Shown: positions 25,960 through 36,014, counted from the stretch's first letter. The stretch: 47,181 nucleotides of DNA from Alphaproteobacteria bacterium (GCA_030433005.1 JAUILQ010000044.1:1-47181); one strand, 5' to 3'. Notes: generated from the letters alone by a model not told the origin. Translations and numbers: made by a program.

Positions 25960-28059
25960 TCAGTTGCGGTGGAACCAGTCGTGGATCTTCTTCGCCACGG
26001 TGCCCGAGATGCCCTCGACCTTCTCCAGGTCTGCGAGGCTCGCCCGCTCGACCGCGCGCGCCGAGCCGAAGTGCAGCAGCAGCGCCTTCTTGCGCTTGGC
26101 GCCGATGCCCGGCACCTCGTCGAGGCTGGAGGTCAGGCGCGCCTTGGTGCGCCCGGCGCGATGCGTGCCGATCGCGAAGCGGTGGGCCTCGTCGCGCAGC
26201 CGCTGGATGAAGTAGAGCACCGGATCGCGCGCCTCCAGCAGCAGCGGCGGCCGGTCGGGCAGGAAGATCCGCTCGCGCCCGGCGTCGCGGTCCGGGCCCT
26301 TGGCCACGCCGACCACCTCGAGGTCCTCGATGCCGAGCTCGGCCAGCACCTCCTGGGCGACCTGCAGCTGGCCGCGCCCGCCGTCGACCATGACCAGGTC
26401 CGGCCACTGGCCCTCGGTCCGCTCCGGGTCCTCGCGCTGGGCGCGCGAGAAGCGGCGGGTCAGCACCTCGCGCATCATCGCGTAGTCGTCGTTGCTGCGC
26501 CCGGCCTCGGTGTTGCGGATCGCGAACTTGCGGTAGGCGTTCTTGCGGAAGCCCTCGGGCCCGGCGACGATCATCGCGCCGTAGGGGCTGGCGCCCTGGA
26601 TGTGCGAGTTGTCGTAGACCTCGATGCGCTCGGGCGCCTTCTCCAGCCCCAGGCGGTCGGCCAAGCCCTGCAGCAGCTTGGCCTGGGCGCTCGATTCGGC
26701 CATGCGCCGGGCGAGCGCGTCGCGGGCGTTGGCGAGCGCCGACTCGACCAGCTTGCGCTTGTCGCCGCGCTGCGGCGTGGCGAGCTCGACCTTGCGGCCG
26801 GCGCGGCTGGCCAGCGCCTCGGCGAGCAGTCCGGCCTCGGCGGGCGGGATCGAGGTCAGGATCGTGCGCGGCACCGGCTTGTTGTCGTAGAACTGCGCCA
26901 GGAAGGCCGCAAGCACCTCGTCCAGCTCCATCTGGCGGTCGTGGCTGGGGAAGTAGGCGCGGTTGCCGTAGTTGCGGCCGACCCGGAAGAAGAAGACCTG
27001 GATGCAGGTCTGGCCGCCCTCCTGGTGCGCCGCGACGACGTCGGCGTCCTCGACGCCCTCGACGTTGACGTCCTGGCTCGACTGGATGTGGGCGAGGGCG
27101 CGCAGGCGGTCGCGGTAGCGTGCGGCCTGCTCGAAGTCGAGCCGCTCGGCGGCCTGCTCCATGGCCTCGGCCATCTCCTCCTGGAAGCCCTGGCTGCGGC
27201 CGCTCAGGAAGGCCCGCGCCTCGGCGACCAGGCGGCCGTAGTCCTCCTTGCCGATGCGCCCGACGCAGGGCGCCGAGCAGCGCTTGATCTGGTACATCAG
27301 GCAGGGGCGGGTGCGCTGCGCGAAGACCGCGTCCGAGCAGTTGCGCAGCAGGAAGGCCTTCTCCAGCGCCGTCACGGTGCGGTTGACCGCGCCGGCCGAG
27401 GCGAAGGGGCCGTAGTAGGTGCCGTGCGGGTCCTGGGCGCCGCGGTGCTTGCGGATCTGCGGGTAGTCGTGGTCGCCGGTGATCAGGATGTAGGGAAACG
27501 ACTTGTCGTCGCGCAGCAGCACGTTGAAGCGCGGCATGAAGCGCTTGATCAGGTTGCTCTCGAGGAGCAGCGCCTCGACCTCGCTCTGGGTGCGCACGAT
27601 CTCCAGCGACACGGTCTCGGCGACCATGCGCTGCAGGCGGCGCGGCAGCTTGCCGATCTGGGTGTAGGTGTAGACACGCTTCTTCAAGTTGCGCGCCTTG
27701 CCGACGTAGAGCGCCTCGCCCTTGGCGTCGAGCATGCGGTAGACGCCCGGGCTCGAGGGCAGCGTGCGGACCGCGGCGGCGATCGCCGCGGCGCCGTCGG
27801 CGAGGTTGCGCGGGGTATCGCCGGCCGCATCGCTCCCCGCCTCTGCGGCCCCCGCTTCCGCTGGGCCGGCGCTCTCGAACAGCGCCGCGGGGTCGCCGTC
27901 CTCGCGCAGGCTGCGCAGCACCGGCTCGGCGGATTCGCCGTAGGTCGCCCGCTCGGCCGAGTCGCGCGGCGCGCGCTTGCCGCCGGCCGTCGGGTCGGCC
28001 TGGCGGGCGCGGCGCGCGCGCGGCTCCGGCTGGCCCTCGCCTCGCTTCCGGCCGGTCAT
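25960..28059 (-). CDS. uvrC: Excinuclease ABC subunit C
   Basis: UvrC makes both incisions in nucleotide excision repair. The 699-aa protein has a GIY-YIG nuclease domain ([20 protein letters not shown], about 102-121), a cysteine-bearing [13 protein letters not shown] segment, a UVR motif, the RNase H-like C-terminal nuclease ([30 protein letters not shown]) and tandem helix-hairpin-helix elements at the end ([16 protein letters not shown]). An unusual low-complexity head of about 95 residues, rich in Ala, Glu and Arg, precedes the nuclease domain. ATG 28059 has GAGGG 7 nt upstream, supporting the long form. UvrB is encoded 3.4 kb away on the same strand. Confidence 0.95.
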   Translation of the reverse strand: MTGRKRGEGQPEPRARRARQADPTAGGKRAPRDSAERATYGESAEPVLRSLREDGDPAALFESAGPAEAGAAEAGSDAAGDTPRNLADGAAAIAAAVRTLPSSPGVYRMLDAKGEALYVGKARNLKKRVYTYTQIGKLPRRLQRMVAETVSLEIVRTQSEVEALLLESNLIKRFMPRFNVLLRDDKSFPYILITGDHDYPQIRKHRGAQDPHGTYYGPFASAGAVNRTVTALEKAFLLRNCSDAVFAQRTRPCLMYQIKRCSAPCVGRIGKEDYGRLVAEARAFLSGRSQGFQEEMAEAMEQAAERLDFEQAARYRDRLRALAHIQSSQDVNVEGVEDADVVAAHQEGGQTCIQVFFFRVGRNYGNRAYFPSHDRQMELDEVLAAFLAQFYDNKPVPRTILTSIPPAEAGLLAEALASRAGRKVELATPQRGDKRKLVESALANARDALARRMAESSAQAKLLQGLADRLGLEKAPERIEVYDNSHIQGASPYGAMIVAGPEGFRKNAYRKFAIRNTEAGRSNDDYAMMREVLTRRFSRAQREDPERTEGQWPDLVMVDGGRGQLQVAQEVLAELGIEDLEVVGVAKGPDRDAGRERIFLPDRPPLLLEARDPVLYFIQRLRDEAHRFAIGTHRAGRTKARLTSSLDEVPGIGAKRKKALLLHFGSARAVERASLADLEKVEGISGTVAKKIHDWFHRN

Positions 28060-28538
28060 GCCGCAGCCCTCACGGCCGGCCGTCGCGCACCGGTGGCGAG
28101 CGCCGCCCGGCAAGGCCACCCGTTGCGGTCATCGCCCCGGCGGGGGCGCCCGGCCGGCATGCGGTTCGAGGGGACGAGCGGCTGTCCACCATTCCTGTGG
28201 ATAAGGCTGTTGGCAGAGCCTTGAGCGAATGCCGCCAGCCGCAGAGATCCAAGAGATTCGTCTCTTTGCACAATTCTTAGGCAGTTTTGCAACTTATTGA
28301 TTTTCCAGCATTTTTTGGCTGTCAATCGCAATCAAACCGTCACAAGGCTGGTCCGCGCCTTTCCTGCGGGGGGCGGTTCGACCTTGCCGCGAGCGTGTGC
28401 ACAAGTTTCTCGCCGCTGCCTGCGAAACCGCCCGAAAACGGCCTCTAAGTCCATGATTCCGGAAGGCCTTCACACTGTTTACCAGGCCTGGGCCGGGGGT
28501 CCCCGGGTCGGCCGCGAGGTCACCGCGCGGGCGCCCGG
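28060..28538. other. Long intergenic region with AT-rich island upstream of uvrC
   Basis: These 479 bases lie between folB and uvrC. About 28255-28345 is strikingly AT-rich for this genome and contains a promoter candidate. TGTGGATAA at 28196-28204 is an exact DnaA-box sequence. A small hairpin AAGAGA-TTCG-TCTCTT sits at 28251-28266. TGTGCACAA near 28396 is a one-mismatch DnaA box. No coding frame in it resembles a protein. Confidence 0.5.
28296..28325 (-). promoter_or_regulatory. Candidate sigma-70 promoter for uvrC
   Basis: A perfect -35 TTGACA reads leftward at 28325-28320, with ATCAAT 18 nt on (28301-28296) as a weak -10. It lies in the AT-rich island. Transcription from here would give a leader of about 230 nt before uvrC. 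No alphaproteobacterial LexA box (GTTC-N7-GTTC or GAAC-N7-GTTC) was seen nearby. Confidence 0.4.
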
Positions 28539-28964
28539 TCACTCGGGCGCGCGCTGCCGGCTGAGCTCGATGCCGAGGCCGGCGACGTCGGCGTAGCGGT
28601 CCAGCTTCTCGATCCGCACCGTGACGCCGGTCACCCGGCGGTCGGCGAAGCAGAGCTGGATGATCCGGTCGGCCAGCGTCTCCAGCAGGAAGACCTGGCT
28701 GTCGGCGACGGCGGCGCGGACCCGCTTCAGCAGGGCCGAGTAGTCGACCACCTTGCCGAAGTCGTCGTCGAAGGCGCCGGGCGGCAGGACCTCCGCCTCG
28801 AGGTTGATGCGCAGCCGCTGGGGCTTGCCGCGCTCGCGGTCGTAGACGCCGATCAGGCAGACCAGGTCCAGGTCGCGCACGATCAGCCGCAGGCGGTCGC
28901 GCCGTTCCCCGGCTGTCGTCGTCGCGCTGTCGTCCGAACGGACCTCGACGCGGGCGTCGTCCAC
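28539..28964 (-). CDS. folB: FolB-domain dihydroneopterin aldolase
   Basis: FolB cleaves dihydroneopterin to 6-hydroxymethyl-dihydropterin and glycolaldehyde in folate synthesis, and can also epimerise it. The 141-aa protein carries the small T-fold domain: DRLRLIVRDLDLVCLIGVYDRER, LRINLEAEVLPP, KVVDYSALLKRVRAAV, FLLETLADRIIQL and VTVRIEKLDRYADVAGLGIEL (given as pieces). GTG 28964 is preferred because GGGAGAA lies 6 nt upstream. A GTG at 29033 overlapping the upstream stop would add 23 low-complexity residues. The neighbour upstream is a pteridine-reductase-like SDR. Confidence 0.85.
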   Translation of the reverse strand: MDDARVEVRSDDSATTTAGERRDRLRLIVRDLDLVCLIGVYDRERGKPQRLRINLEAEVLPPGAFDDDFGKVVDYSALLKRVRAAVADSQVFLLETLADRIIQLCFADRRVTGVTVRIEKLDRYADVAGLGIELSRQRAPE

Positions 28965-29029
28965 GGCTTTCTCCCGCCTCTCGTGTCTGGCGGCGGCTGC
29001 CGCGCCGCCGGGCGGCGCAGCGGCGCCTG

Positions 29030-29845
29030 TCACTCCTCGACGGCGCCGCCGGCTCCCGCCGGGCTCCAGTTGAGATGCTGGCCACCGTCGAGCGCGATCA
29101 TTTGCCCGGTCATCGAGCGGGCTTCAAGCAGGAAACGCAGGGCCCGGCAAATCTCCTCCGGGTCGGTGCCGCGGCCGAGCGGCGTCGAGGCGGCCTGCCG
29201 GGCGAACTGCGCGTCGCTCTGGCGCGGGCTCGGCAGGGCCGGGCCCGGGCCGATGCCGTTGACCCGGATGCGCGGCGCCAGCGCCAGGGCGAGGGTCTGG
29301 GTCAGGGTCCACAGCCCGGCCTTGCTGAGGCTGTAGCTGAGGAAGTGCGGCGTCAGGTTCCAGACGCGCTGGTCGAGCAGGTTGACGATCAGGCCCTCCC
29401 GGTCCTCCGGCAGCTGGCGGGCCAGCGCCTGGGACAGCGCGAAGGGCGCTCGCAGGTTCGGCTCGAGGTGGCGGTCCCAGGACTCGCGGGTCGCGTCATG
29501 CCACTCGTCGCGCTCGAAGGTCGAGGCGTTGTTGACCAGCACGCCGAGCGGCCCGAGCGCCTCGGCGGCCGCGGGCAGCAGGCGCGCGACCGCGGCCTCG
29601 TCGCCGAGGTCGGCCTGCAGCGCCACGGCGCGGCCGCCGCCGCGCCCGATCAGGCGCACGGTCTCCGCCGCGTCCTCGGCCGAGCCGTTGTAGTGCACGG
29701 CGACGGCGAAGCCGCGGGCGCCGAGCTCGAGCGCCAGCGCCCGGCCGATGCGCCGGCCGGCACCGGTGACCAGGGCCGCGGGGGCGAAGCCGGCGGGCGG
29801 AGTCGCGGCGGGCTCAGGCCCGGAGGTGGCGTCTGCTTCCGTCAT
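29030..29845 (-). CDS. Pteridine reductase-like SDR (PTR1/FolM group)
   Basis: The 271-aa SDR has the cofactor loop TGAGRRIG with the Arg typical of PTR1/FolM rather than TGxxxGIG. The usual catalytic Ser is replaced by D158, 13 residues before Y171, with K175 at Y+4. That D-Y-K arrangement is the one of trypanosomatid PTR1 (D181, Y194, K198). NLLDQRVWNLTPHFLSYSLSK carries the site (shown as DQRVW and SYSLSK). The gene runs into folB, supporting a role in reducing a pterin or dihydrofolate. The FolM/PTR1 activity is inferred. Confidence 0.82.
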   Translation of the reverse strand: MTEADATSGPEPAATPPAGFAPAALVTGAGRRIGRALALELGARGFAVAVHYNGSAEDAAETVRLIGRGGGRAVALQADLGDEAAVARLLPAAAEALGPLGVLVNNASTFERDEWHDATRESWDRHLEPNLRAPFALSQALARQLPEDREGLIVNLLDQRVWNLTPHFLSYSLSKAGLWTLTQTLALALAPRIRVNGIGPGPALPSPRQSDAQFARQAASTPLGRGTDPEEICRALRFLLEARSMTGQMIALDGGQHLNWSPAGAGGAVEE

Positions 29846-29892
29846 GGCTATCAGGTGTCGCGCCGGACCCTCGGAATCAAGCGGCGCCGTGG

Positions 29893-30873
29893 TCAGTGGA
29901 CGGCGGCCATGCCGGCGCCGTTGCCGAACTGCACCCAGACGAATCCGACGTAGGCGACCAGCAGCACCGCGCTGGTCAGCCGGCCGATCGGCTGGCCGCG
30001 GCGCAGCAGCAGGGCCAGGGCCAGGGTGACGCCGCCGAGCGCCCAGAGGTCGAAGCGCTGGAACTCCTCGGACACCGGGACCTCGGAGGAGACGAAGAGC
30101 GCGCCGCCGATGGCCAGCAGGTTGAACAGGTTGGAGCCGACGACGTTGCCGAGCACGACGTCGGCGTGCCGGCGCAGCGCCGCCATGATCGAGGTCGCGA
30201 GCTCGGGCAGCGAGGTGCCGAAGGCGACCAGGGTCAGGCCGATCGCGGCATCGGATACGCCGGCGGCCTTGGCCAGCTCGACCGCGCCGTCGACCAGCAG
30301 CTCGGCGCCGAGGGCCAGGCTGGCGCAGCCGAACGCGGTCAGCGCGAGCGTCGCGTCGAGGCGTGCCGGGGCCTCCTGGCTCAGCTCCTCGATCTCGCTG
30401 GCCGCCTCGCTGTCCGGGCGTCGGCTCTCCTGGCGGTAGCAGGCCAGCAGGTAGACGGCGAGCAGCGCCAGCAGCAGCAGCCCCTGGGGCCAGTAGAGCG
30501 GCGTCGTGGCGTAGGCGAGCAGCAGGAACAGCAGCGTCGCGCCCAGCAGCACCGGGGCGTCGCGCTTGCACAGGTCCGGTGCGGGCGGCAGCGCGGCGAT
30601 CAGCCCGGCGGCGCCCACGATCAGCAGGCTGTTGGCGATGTTCGAGCCGATGATGTTGCCGAGGCCGAGGTCGGGCTTGTTCGACAGCGCCGCGGCGATG
30701 GTCACGACCAGTTCCGGCATCGAGGTCGCGAAGGCGACCACGGTCAGCGCGATCAGCAGGTTCGACAGGCCGAGCCGCTTGGCCAGGCCGACCGCGCCGC
30801 GCACCAGGAACTCGCCGCCGAGGGCGAGAAGCAGCAGGCCGCCGACGGCCGAGAGGATGGGGACGAGGTACAT
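29893..30873 (-). CDS. Calcium/sodium antiporter, YrbG-like (CaCA family)
   Basis: The 326-aa inner-membrane exchanger has two inverted alpha-repeats. The first has ATSMPELVVTIAAAL with GLGNIIGSNIAN, the second GTSLPELATSIMAAL with VLGNVVGSNLFN. These hold the ion-coordinating Glu/Asn/Ser residues of CaCA proteins. About ten helices are apparent, with a cytosolic loop at about 150-175. It begins 18 nt after msrB and precedes the PTR1-like gene by 47 nt on the same strand. It probably exchanges Ca2+ for Na+ or H+. Confidence 0.93.
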   Translation of the reverse strand: MYLVPILSAVGGLLLLALGGEFLVRGAVGLAKRLGLSNLLIALTVVAFATSMPELVVTIAAALSNKPDLGLGNIIGSNIANSLLIVGAAGLIAALPPAPDLCKRDAPVLLGATLLFLLLAYATTPLYWPQGLLLLALLAVYLLACYRQESRRPDSEAASEIEELSQEAPARLDATLALTAFGCASLALGAELLVDGAVELAKAAGVSDAAIGLTLVAFGTSLPELATSIMAALRRHADVVLGNVVGSNLFNLLAIGGALFVSSEVPVSEEFQRFDLWALGGVTLALALLLRRGQPIGRLTSAVLLVAYVGFVWVQFGNGAGMAAVH

Positions 30874-30891
30874 GGGAGAGCGGGCGTCGGC

Positions 30892-31350
30892 TCAGCCGGC
30901 GGCCGGCCCGTCGCCCCGGGCGTCAGGGCCCTCGTCGAGGCCCCTCTCGATCTCCGGCTCGGCCGGCCGCAGCGTCAGGGCCGCGGAGTTGATGCAGTAG
31001 CGCAGGCCGGTCGGCTTCGGCCCGTCCGGAAAGACGTGGCCCTGGTGCGCGCCGCAGGCGGCGCAGTGCACCTCGGTGCGGCGCATGAACAGGCTGCGGT
31101 CGCTCTTCGTGCCGACGGCTCCGGGGGCGACCGGCTGCCAGAACGAGGGCCAGCCGGTGCCGCTGTCGTACTTGTGGGCGGAGGAGAACAGCGGTGCCGC
31201 GCAGACCACGCAGGCATAGGTCCCGGGCCGCTTTTCGTCCCAGTAGGCGCCGCTGAAGGGAGGCTCGGTGCGGTGCTTCTGGGTGACCTTGAACTGCTCC
31301 GCCGTCAGGTGGCTGGTGTCGGCGGGCCGTTTCCTGGCCGGGTCGGCCAT
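30892..31350 (-). CDS. msrB: Peptide-methionine (R)-S-oxide reductase
   Basis: MsrB repairs methionine-R-sulfoxide in proteins. The 152-aa protein binds structural zinc through C47, C50, C96 and C99. It has [11 protein letters not shown] and the catalytic C119 in RYCINSAAL. There is no signal peptide, so it acts in the cytosol. GAGGAGAT precedes the ATG. A hairpin at 31411 separates it from uvrB upstream, and the exchanger gene follows closely. Confidence 0.95.
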   Translation of the reverse strand: MADPARKRPADTSHLTAEQFKVTQKHRTEPPFSGAYWDEKRPGTYACVVCAAPLFSSAHKYDSGTGWPSFWQPVAPGAVGTKSDRSLFMRRTEVHCAACGAHQGHVFPDGPKPTGLRYCINSAALTLRPAEPEIERGLDEGPDARGDGPAAG

Positions 31351-31410
31351 GACCGGATCTCCTCGCAGGTTGCGCCTTCTGACAGATGGGAAAGCGGCAG
31401 CGGGAAACCA

Positions 31411-31425
31411 CCCCCGCTTCGGGGG
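31411..31425 (-). terminator. Hairpin after uvrB
   Basis: On the reverse strand a 6-bp stem CCCCCG / CGGGGG with loop AAG is followed by TGGTTTCCC. It lies 40 nt past the uvrB stop and before msrB, consistent with a modest intrinsic terminator. Confidence 0.5.
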
Positions 31426-31465
31426 AATCGGGCCGCGGCGCGCCGGGGCGGCAGAGCCGCTTCGC

Positions 31466-33715
<2,250 letters not shown>

Positions 33716-33860
33716 GGCGCTAAGATAGGGTCGCGCCCCCCTGCTCGGCCACCCCGAAGGCGGCGGGCCCGAGTCCCCGGGCGCCGGCTCTTGACCGCCG
33801 TCCGTGCAGGCGGGAAGCTGGCCGGATCGGGCACGGGATCACCTGAGAGGGGAGGGGCGG

Positions 33861-34043
33861 ATGTTCGTCGAAGTGGGGCTGCTCGGCTTCATCCTGCTGC
33901 TGGTCTGCGTCTGGGCCGCCATCAACGTCTTCCAGAGCCAGGCGTCGACGCTCGCCAAGGTGCTGTGGATCGTCGCGTTGCTGGTGTTCCCGGTCTTCGG
34001 CTTCCTGGCCTGGCTGTTCTTCGGGCCGCGCGCCAACCGCTAG
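33861..34043 (+). CDS. Small PLDc_N-domain membrane protein (60 aa)
   Basis: The 60-aa protein is two membrane helices (VGLLGFILLLVCVWAAINVF and LAKVLWIVALLVFPVFGFLA) ending WLFFGPRANR. This is the phospholipase-D-nuclease N-terminal (PLDc_N) hairpin on its own, with no catalytic HKD domain. ATG 33861 has GGGGAGGGG just before it. A similar protein lies at 35569. Isolated PLDc_N proteins have no established role. The gene is divergent from uvrB and convergent with the ribbon-helix-helix gene. Confidence 0.8.
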   Translation: MFVEVGLLGFILLLVCVWAAINVFQSQASTLAKVLWIVALLVFPVFGFLAWLFFGPRANR

Positions 34044-34060
34044 GCAGGCAAGGGGCCGGC

Positions 34061-34291
34061 TCAGGAGCCCGCTTCCTCCGGGCCGGTCACCCTGAAGTCC
34101 CGGGTCGAGCGGCCGAGCGCCGGCCGCGGGGCCTCGCCGTCGCCCAGTCCGCGCCGCAGCAGCTCGCGGATCGCCGCCGCGCGCGTCGGCACGCGATTGT
34201 CGAAGCGCCAGTCGTCGATCGCCTGCAGTTCCTGCTCGTCGAGCATCACCTGGACCTTCTCGGTGCGCTTCGCCGGTTTCGCCTGAGCCAT
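34061..34291 (-). CDS. Ribbon-helix-helix DNA-binding protein
   Basis: The 76-aa basic protein shows the RHH pattern: a beta strand KVQVMLDEQELQAIDDW, then helices RAAAIRELLRRGLGDG. This fold dimerises and binds DNA through the strand. GGGGAG lies 8 nt before the ATG. No toxin gene is adjacent, so an antitoxin role is not supported. The target might be its own upstream region, which holds a palindrome at 34422-34440. Confidence 0.78.
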   Translation of the reverse strand: MAQAKPAKRTEKVQVMLDEQELQAIDDWRFDNRVPTRAAAIRELLRRGLGDGEAPRPALGRSTRDFRVTGPEEAGS

Positions 34292-34421
34292 CCGTCCGCT
34301 CCCCTGCTGGCTTGCCGGGCCGCGAGGGCTCGGCCGGAAGCCACCAGGAACGACGGCTTGCGGCGCCGGTTCCGGTCCGACCGACGCAAGCGACGTCGGC
34401 GACGGCAGCGAGGGAGGTTTT

Positions 34422-34440
34422 TTTCACGAACCCCGTGAAA
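34422..34440. promoter_or_regulatory. Palindrome TTTCACG-N5-CGTGAAA
   Basis: Perfect 7-bp arms flank AACCC. A run of seven T precedes it on the forward strand, on the wrong side for a terminator in that direction. It lies 131 nt upstream of the RHH gene start, so it may be an operator. Function unproven. Confidence 0.35.
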
Positions 34441-34634
34441 CCGCTCGTCGGGGATCGGGGTTGTCTGTCGCGAACACGGCAGGCGACGGCAACGCGACGC
34501 CCGGCCGTTGAACAGCGAAGGGAGGCAGGTGCCTCTCGCCACGGCCGGGACGGCCAGGCAGTCCCGCGCCTTGAAAGGGGTCCCGCAGGGGACCATCGAC
34601 AGGGCCTCCGACCGCAAAGGACGGCCCGCGCGTT

Positions 34635-34730
34635 CTCGGCGAAATGCCGGCGGGGTGGAAGTCGGGGTTAAGCCCCCCCGATCCCCCAAGTCCCTCGCCC
34701 CGGCTTTTCCTCCGTCGGCATTTCGCCGAG
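34635..34730. repeat. 96-base element with 15-bp perfect terminal inverted repeats
   Basis: CTCGGCGAAATGCCG (34635-34649) is exactly complementary to 34716-34730. Pairing continues inward for about six more positions with two G-U pairs. An inner hairpin TCGGGG/CCCCGA lies between them. The element ends 46 nt before the glycine-zipper gene start. It could be a structured leader RNA or a small inverted-repeat mobile element; no target duplication is visible. Confidence 0.5.
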
Positions 34731-34776
34731 CACGTGCTCGAACCTGGATGCGATCTGGTAGTGAAAGGATTGTCCG

Positions 34777-35007
34777 ATGCGTAAGCTCGCCCTTCCCCTG
34801 GTTGTGGTCGCTACCCTCGGTCTGGCCGGCTGCGGCGGCATGAACAACACCCAGCAGAAGACTCTGTCCGGTGGCGCCATCGGTGCCGGCGTCGGCGCGG
34901 CCGGCGCCGCCCTGACCGGCGGCTGCACGGCCTGCGGCGCGGCGCTCGGCGGCGCGGTGGGCGCCGGCGCCGGCTACATCATGGGCGAGTCCGAGAACAA
35001 CGAGTGA
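34777..35007 (+). CDS. Short glycine-zipper lipoprotein (76 aa)
   Basis: The protein begins MRKLALPLVVVATLGLAGC, a lipoprotein signal peptide with lipobox LAGC (lipidated Cys at 19). It continues as glycine-zipper helices GAIGAGVGAAGAAL and GAALGGAVGAGAGYI, with GGCTACGAA adding two further cysteines between them. It should be a small outer-membrane or periplasmic lipoprotein. AAAGGA lies 8 nt before the ATG. The stop overlaps the next start as GTGA, predicting coupling. Confidence 0.8.
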   Translation: MRKLALPLVVVATLGLAGCGGMNNTQQKTLSGGAIGAGVGAAGAALTGGCTACGAALGGAVGAGAGYIMGESENNE

Positions 35008-35522
35008 CCCCGGACCGCCTGCCACAATCGCCTCGGGAGGCGGACGGCCGCACCGGCGGGCGGCCGACCGGCGTGATCGCGGGGCTGCTGCTGGCCGCGG
35101 CCGTCGCGCTGCCGGGAGCCGCTGTTGCGGCGGACCCGGACGCCGGCGCCGCTGCGCCGGCTGCGGCGACCGCCGAGCCGGCGGACGGCGAGTCCGGCGC
35201 CGGGCGCGACGGCTCGACCGACCCCGAAACCGACGCGCTGGTCGAGCGGCTGCATCGCCAGCTCGACGAGCTGAACCGGGATCTGGCCGAGGTCACGGAG
35301 CGGGCGGGTCGCGAGCTGGAAGAGGAACTCTCCCGCGACGACGGCGTTCTGCACGGGTTCATCGACAAGCTCTCACAGGGGGCCGAGGCCATGGCCGAGA
35401 CCGGCTCCGATGCCTGGGAGGCTGGAAAGCGCGCCTTGCGTGACGCCTTGGGCAGGCTGCTGGAGTCCCCCGAAGAGAGCGAGACGCAGCCCACGCGGCC
35501 GCCGGAGCTGCAGGAGACCTGA
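35004..35522 (+). CDS. Exported coiled-coil protein of unknown function (172 aa)
   Basis: Starting at a GTG that overlaps the preceding stop, the protein has a polar head of 22 residues, then a signal-peptide-like helix GVIAGLLLAAAVALPGAAVAA with a cleavage site near AVAA. An Ala/Pro/Asp-rich linker follows. Residues about 77-115 form a helix with heptad-like Leu/Glu spacing (LVERLHRQLDELNRDL). The C-terminal region FIDKLSQGAEAMAETGSDAWEAG looks amphipathic. No family is recognised. The GTG start lacks a clear ribosome site, fitting translational coupling. Confidence 0.6.
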   Translation: MTPDRLPQSPREADGRTGGRPTGVIAGLLLAAAVALPGAAVAADPDAGAAAPAAATAEPADGESGAGRDGSTDPETDALVERLHRQLDELNRDLAEVTERAGRELEEELSRDDGVLHGFIDKLSQGAEAMAETGSDAWEAGKRALRDALGRLLESPEESETQPTRPPELQET

Positions 35523-35568
35523 CGCGTCTCCCCGGGTCGGCGGCCCCGGCAACGAAAGGACCTCTGTC

Positions 35569-35769
35569 ATGGGTTTCGAATTCGGAGGCGGCCTGCTCGG
35601 GCTGCTGGTGCTGATCGCCGACATCTGGGCGCTGATCAACGTCGTCCAGAGCGGCGCCTCGACGGGCGGCAAGGTGGTCTGGGTCCTGGTGATCCTGCTG
35701 CTGCCGATCCTCGGTTTCCTGGCCTGGCTGCTGTTCGGGCCGCGCGGCAACACCAAGATCCGCGCCTGA
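35569..35769 (+). CDS. Small PLDc_N-domain membrane protein (66 aa), second copy
   Basis: The protein begins MGFEFGGGLLGLLVLIADIW and has two helices ending ILGFLAWLLFGPRGNTKIRA. It shares the layout and the FLAWL-FGPR ending with the protein at 33861, so the two are probably paralogues. AAAGGA lies 8 nt before ATG 35569. It follows the coiled-coil gene by 46 nt and precedes the DUF1328 gene by 74 nt, all forward. Confidence 0.8.
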   Translation: MGFEFGGGLLGLLVLIADIWALINVVQSGASTGGKVVWVLVILLLPILGFLAWLLFGPRGNTKIRA

Positions 35770-35843
35770 ACGAAGCGGTTCGGCCGATTCCCGCCGGCGA
35801 GCGGCGCGTTGCCGCGCCGGCCCCCTTGAAGGAGTAGCGACTC

Positions 35844-36014
35844 ATGTTCGGTTGGGCTCTCGCCTTTCTCGTCATCGCCCTGATCGCCGCGGCCCTCGGC
35901 TTCGGCGGCATCGCCGGCACCGCCGTCGGCATCGCCAAGATCATCTTCTTCGTCGCCCTGGCGCTGCTCGCCATCTCGCTGATCGCCGGCCTGTTCCGGC
36001 GCGGGCGCACCTAG
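35844..36014 (+). CDS. DUF1328-family small membrane protein (YtjA-like)
   Basis: The 56-aa protein [20 protein letters not shown]... has two helices, [20 protein letters not shown] between them, and ends AGLFRRGRT. This is the complete DUF1328/YtjA family pattern, common in proteobacteria and without known function. AAGGAG lies 9 nt before the ATG. It ends the run of small envelope genes, followed by the long hairpin at 36197. Confidence 0.85.
   Translation: MFGWALAFLVIALIAAALGFGGIAGTAVGIAKIIFFVALALLAISLIAGLFRRGRT

Larger units (their letters stand above)
34292..34776. other. Non-coding stretch with palindromes and structured element
   Basis: These 485 bases separate the RHH gene from the glycine-zipper lipoprotein gene. 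They hold a T-run and palindrome at 34415-34440, a GGTCCC-GCAG-GGGACC hairpin near 34578-34593, and a 96-base inverted-repeat element at 34635-34730. Frames open across it show no protein-like sequence. Confidence 0.55.

Noticed and set aside
25969..28224. Long open frame opposite uvrC
   Set aside because: It is a shadow of uvrC with biased composition and no recognisable motif.
28060..28538. Chromosome origin at the AT-rich island
   Set aside because: There is only one exact DnaA box and no dnaA, hemE, parAB or gidAB neighbours. A promoter region is a simpler reading.
33716..33860. LexA (SOS) box upstream of uvrB
   Set aside because: No GTTC-N7-GTTC or GAAC-N7-GTTC pattern was found there or upstream of uvrC.
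34061..34291. Toxin-antitoxin module around the RHH gene
   Set aside because: Neither neighbour resembles a RelE, PIN or other toxin. The adjacent gene encodes a PLDc_N membrane protein in the opposite orientation.
34415..34440. Intrinsic terminator at the T-run and palindrome
   Set aside because: The T-run precedes the hairpin on the forward strand and becomes an A-run on the reverse strand, so neither orientation fits.
34570..34600. Heat-shock (sigma-32-like) promoter starting at CTTGAAA
   Set aside because: No CCCAT-like -10 element at the proper spacing, and the nearest gene start is about 200 nt away.
34312..34671. Possible protein-coding gene in the 34.3-34.8 kb gap
   Set aside because: The open frames are Arg/Pro/Gly-rich, lack ribosome sites and overlap the inverted-repeat element.
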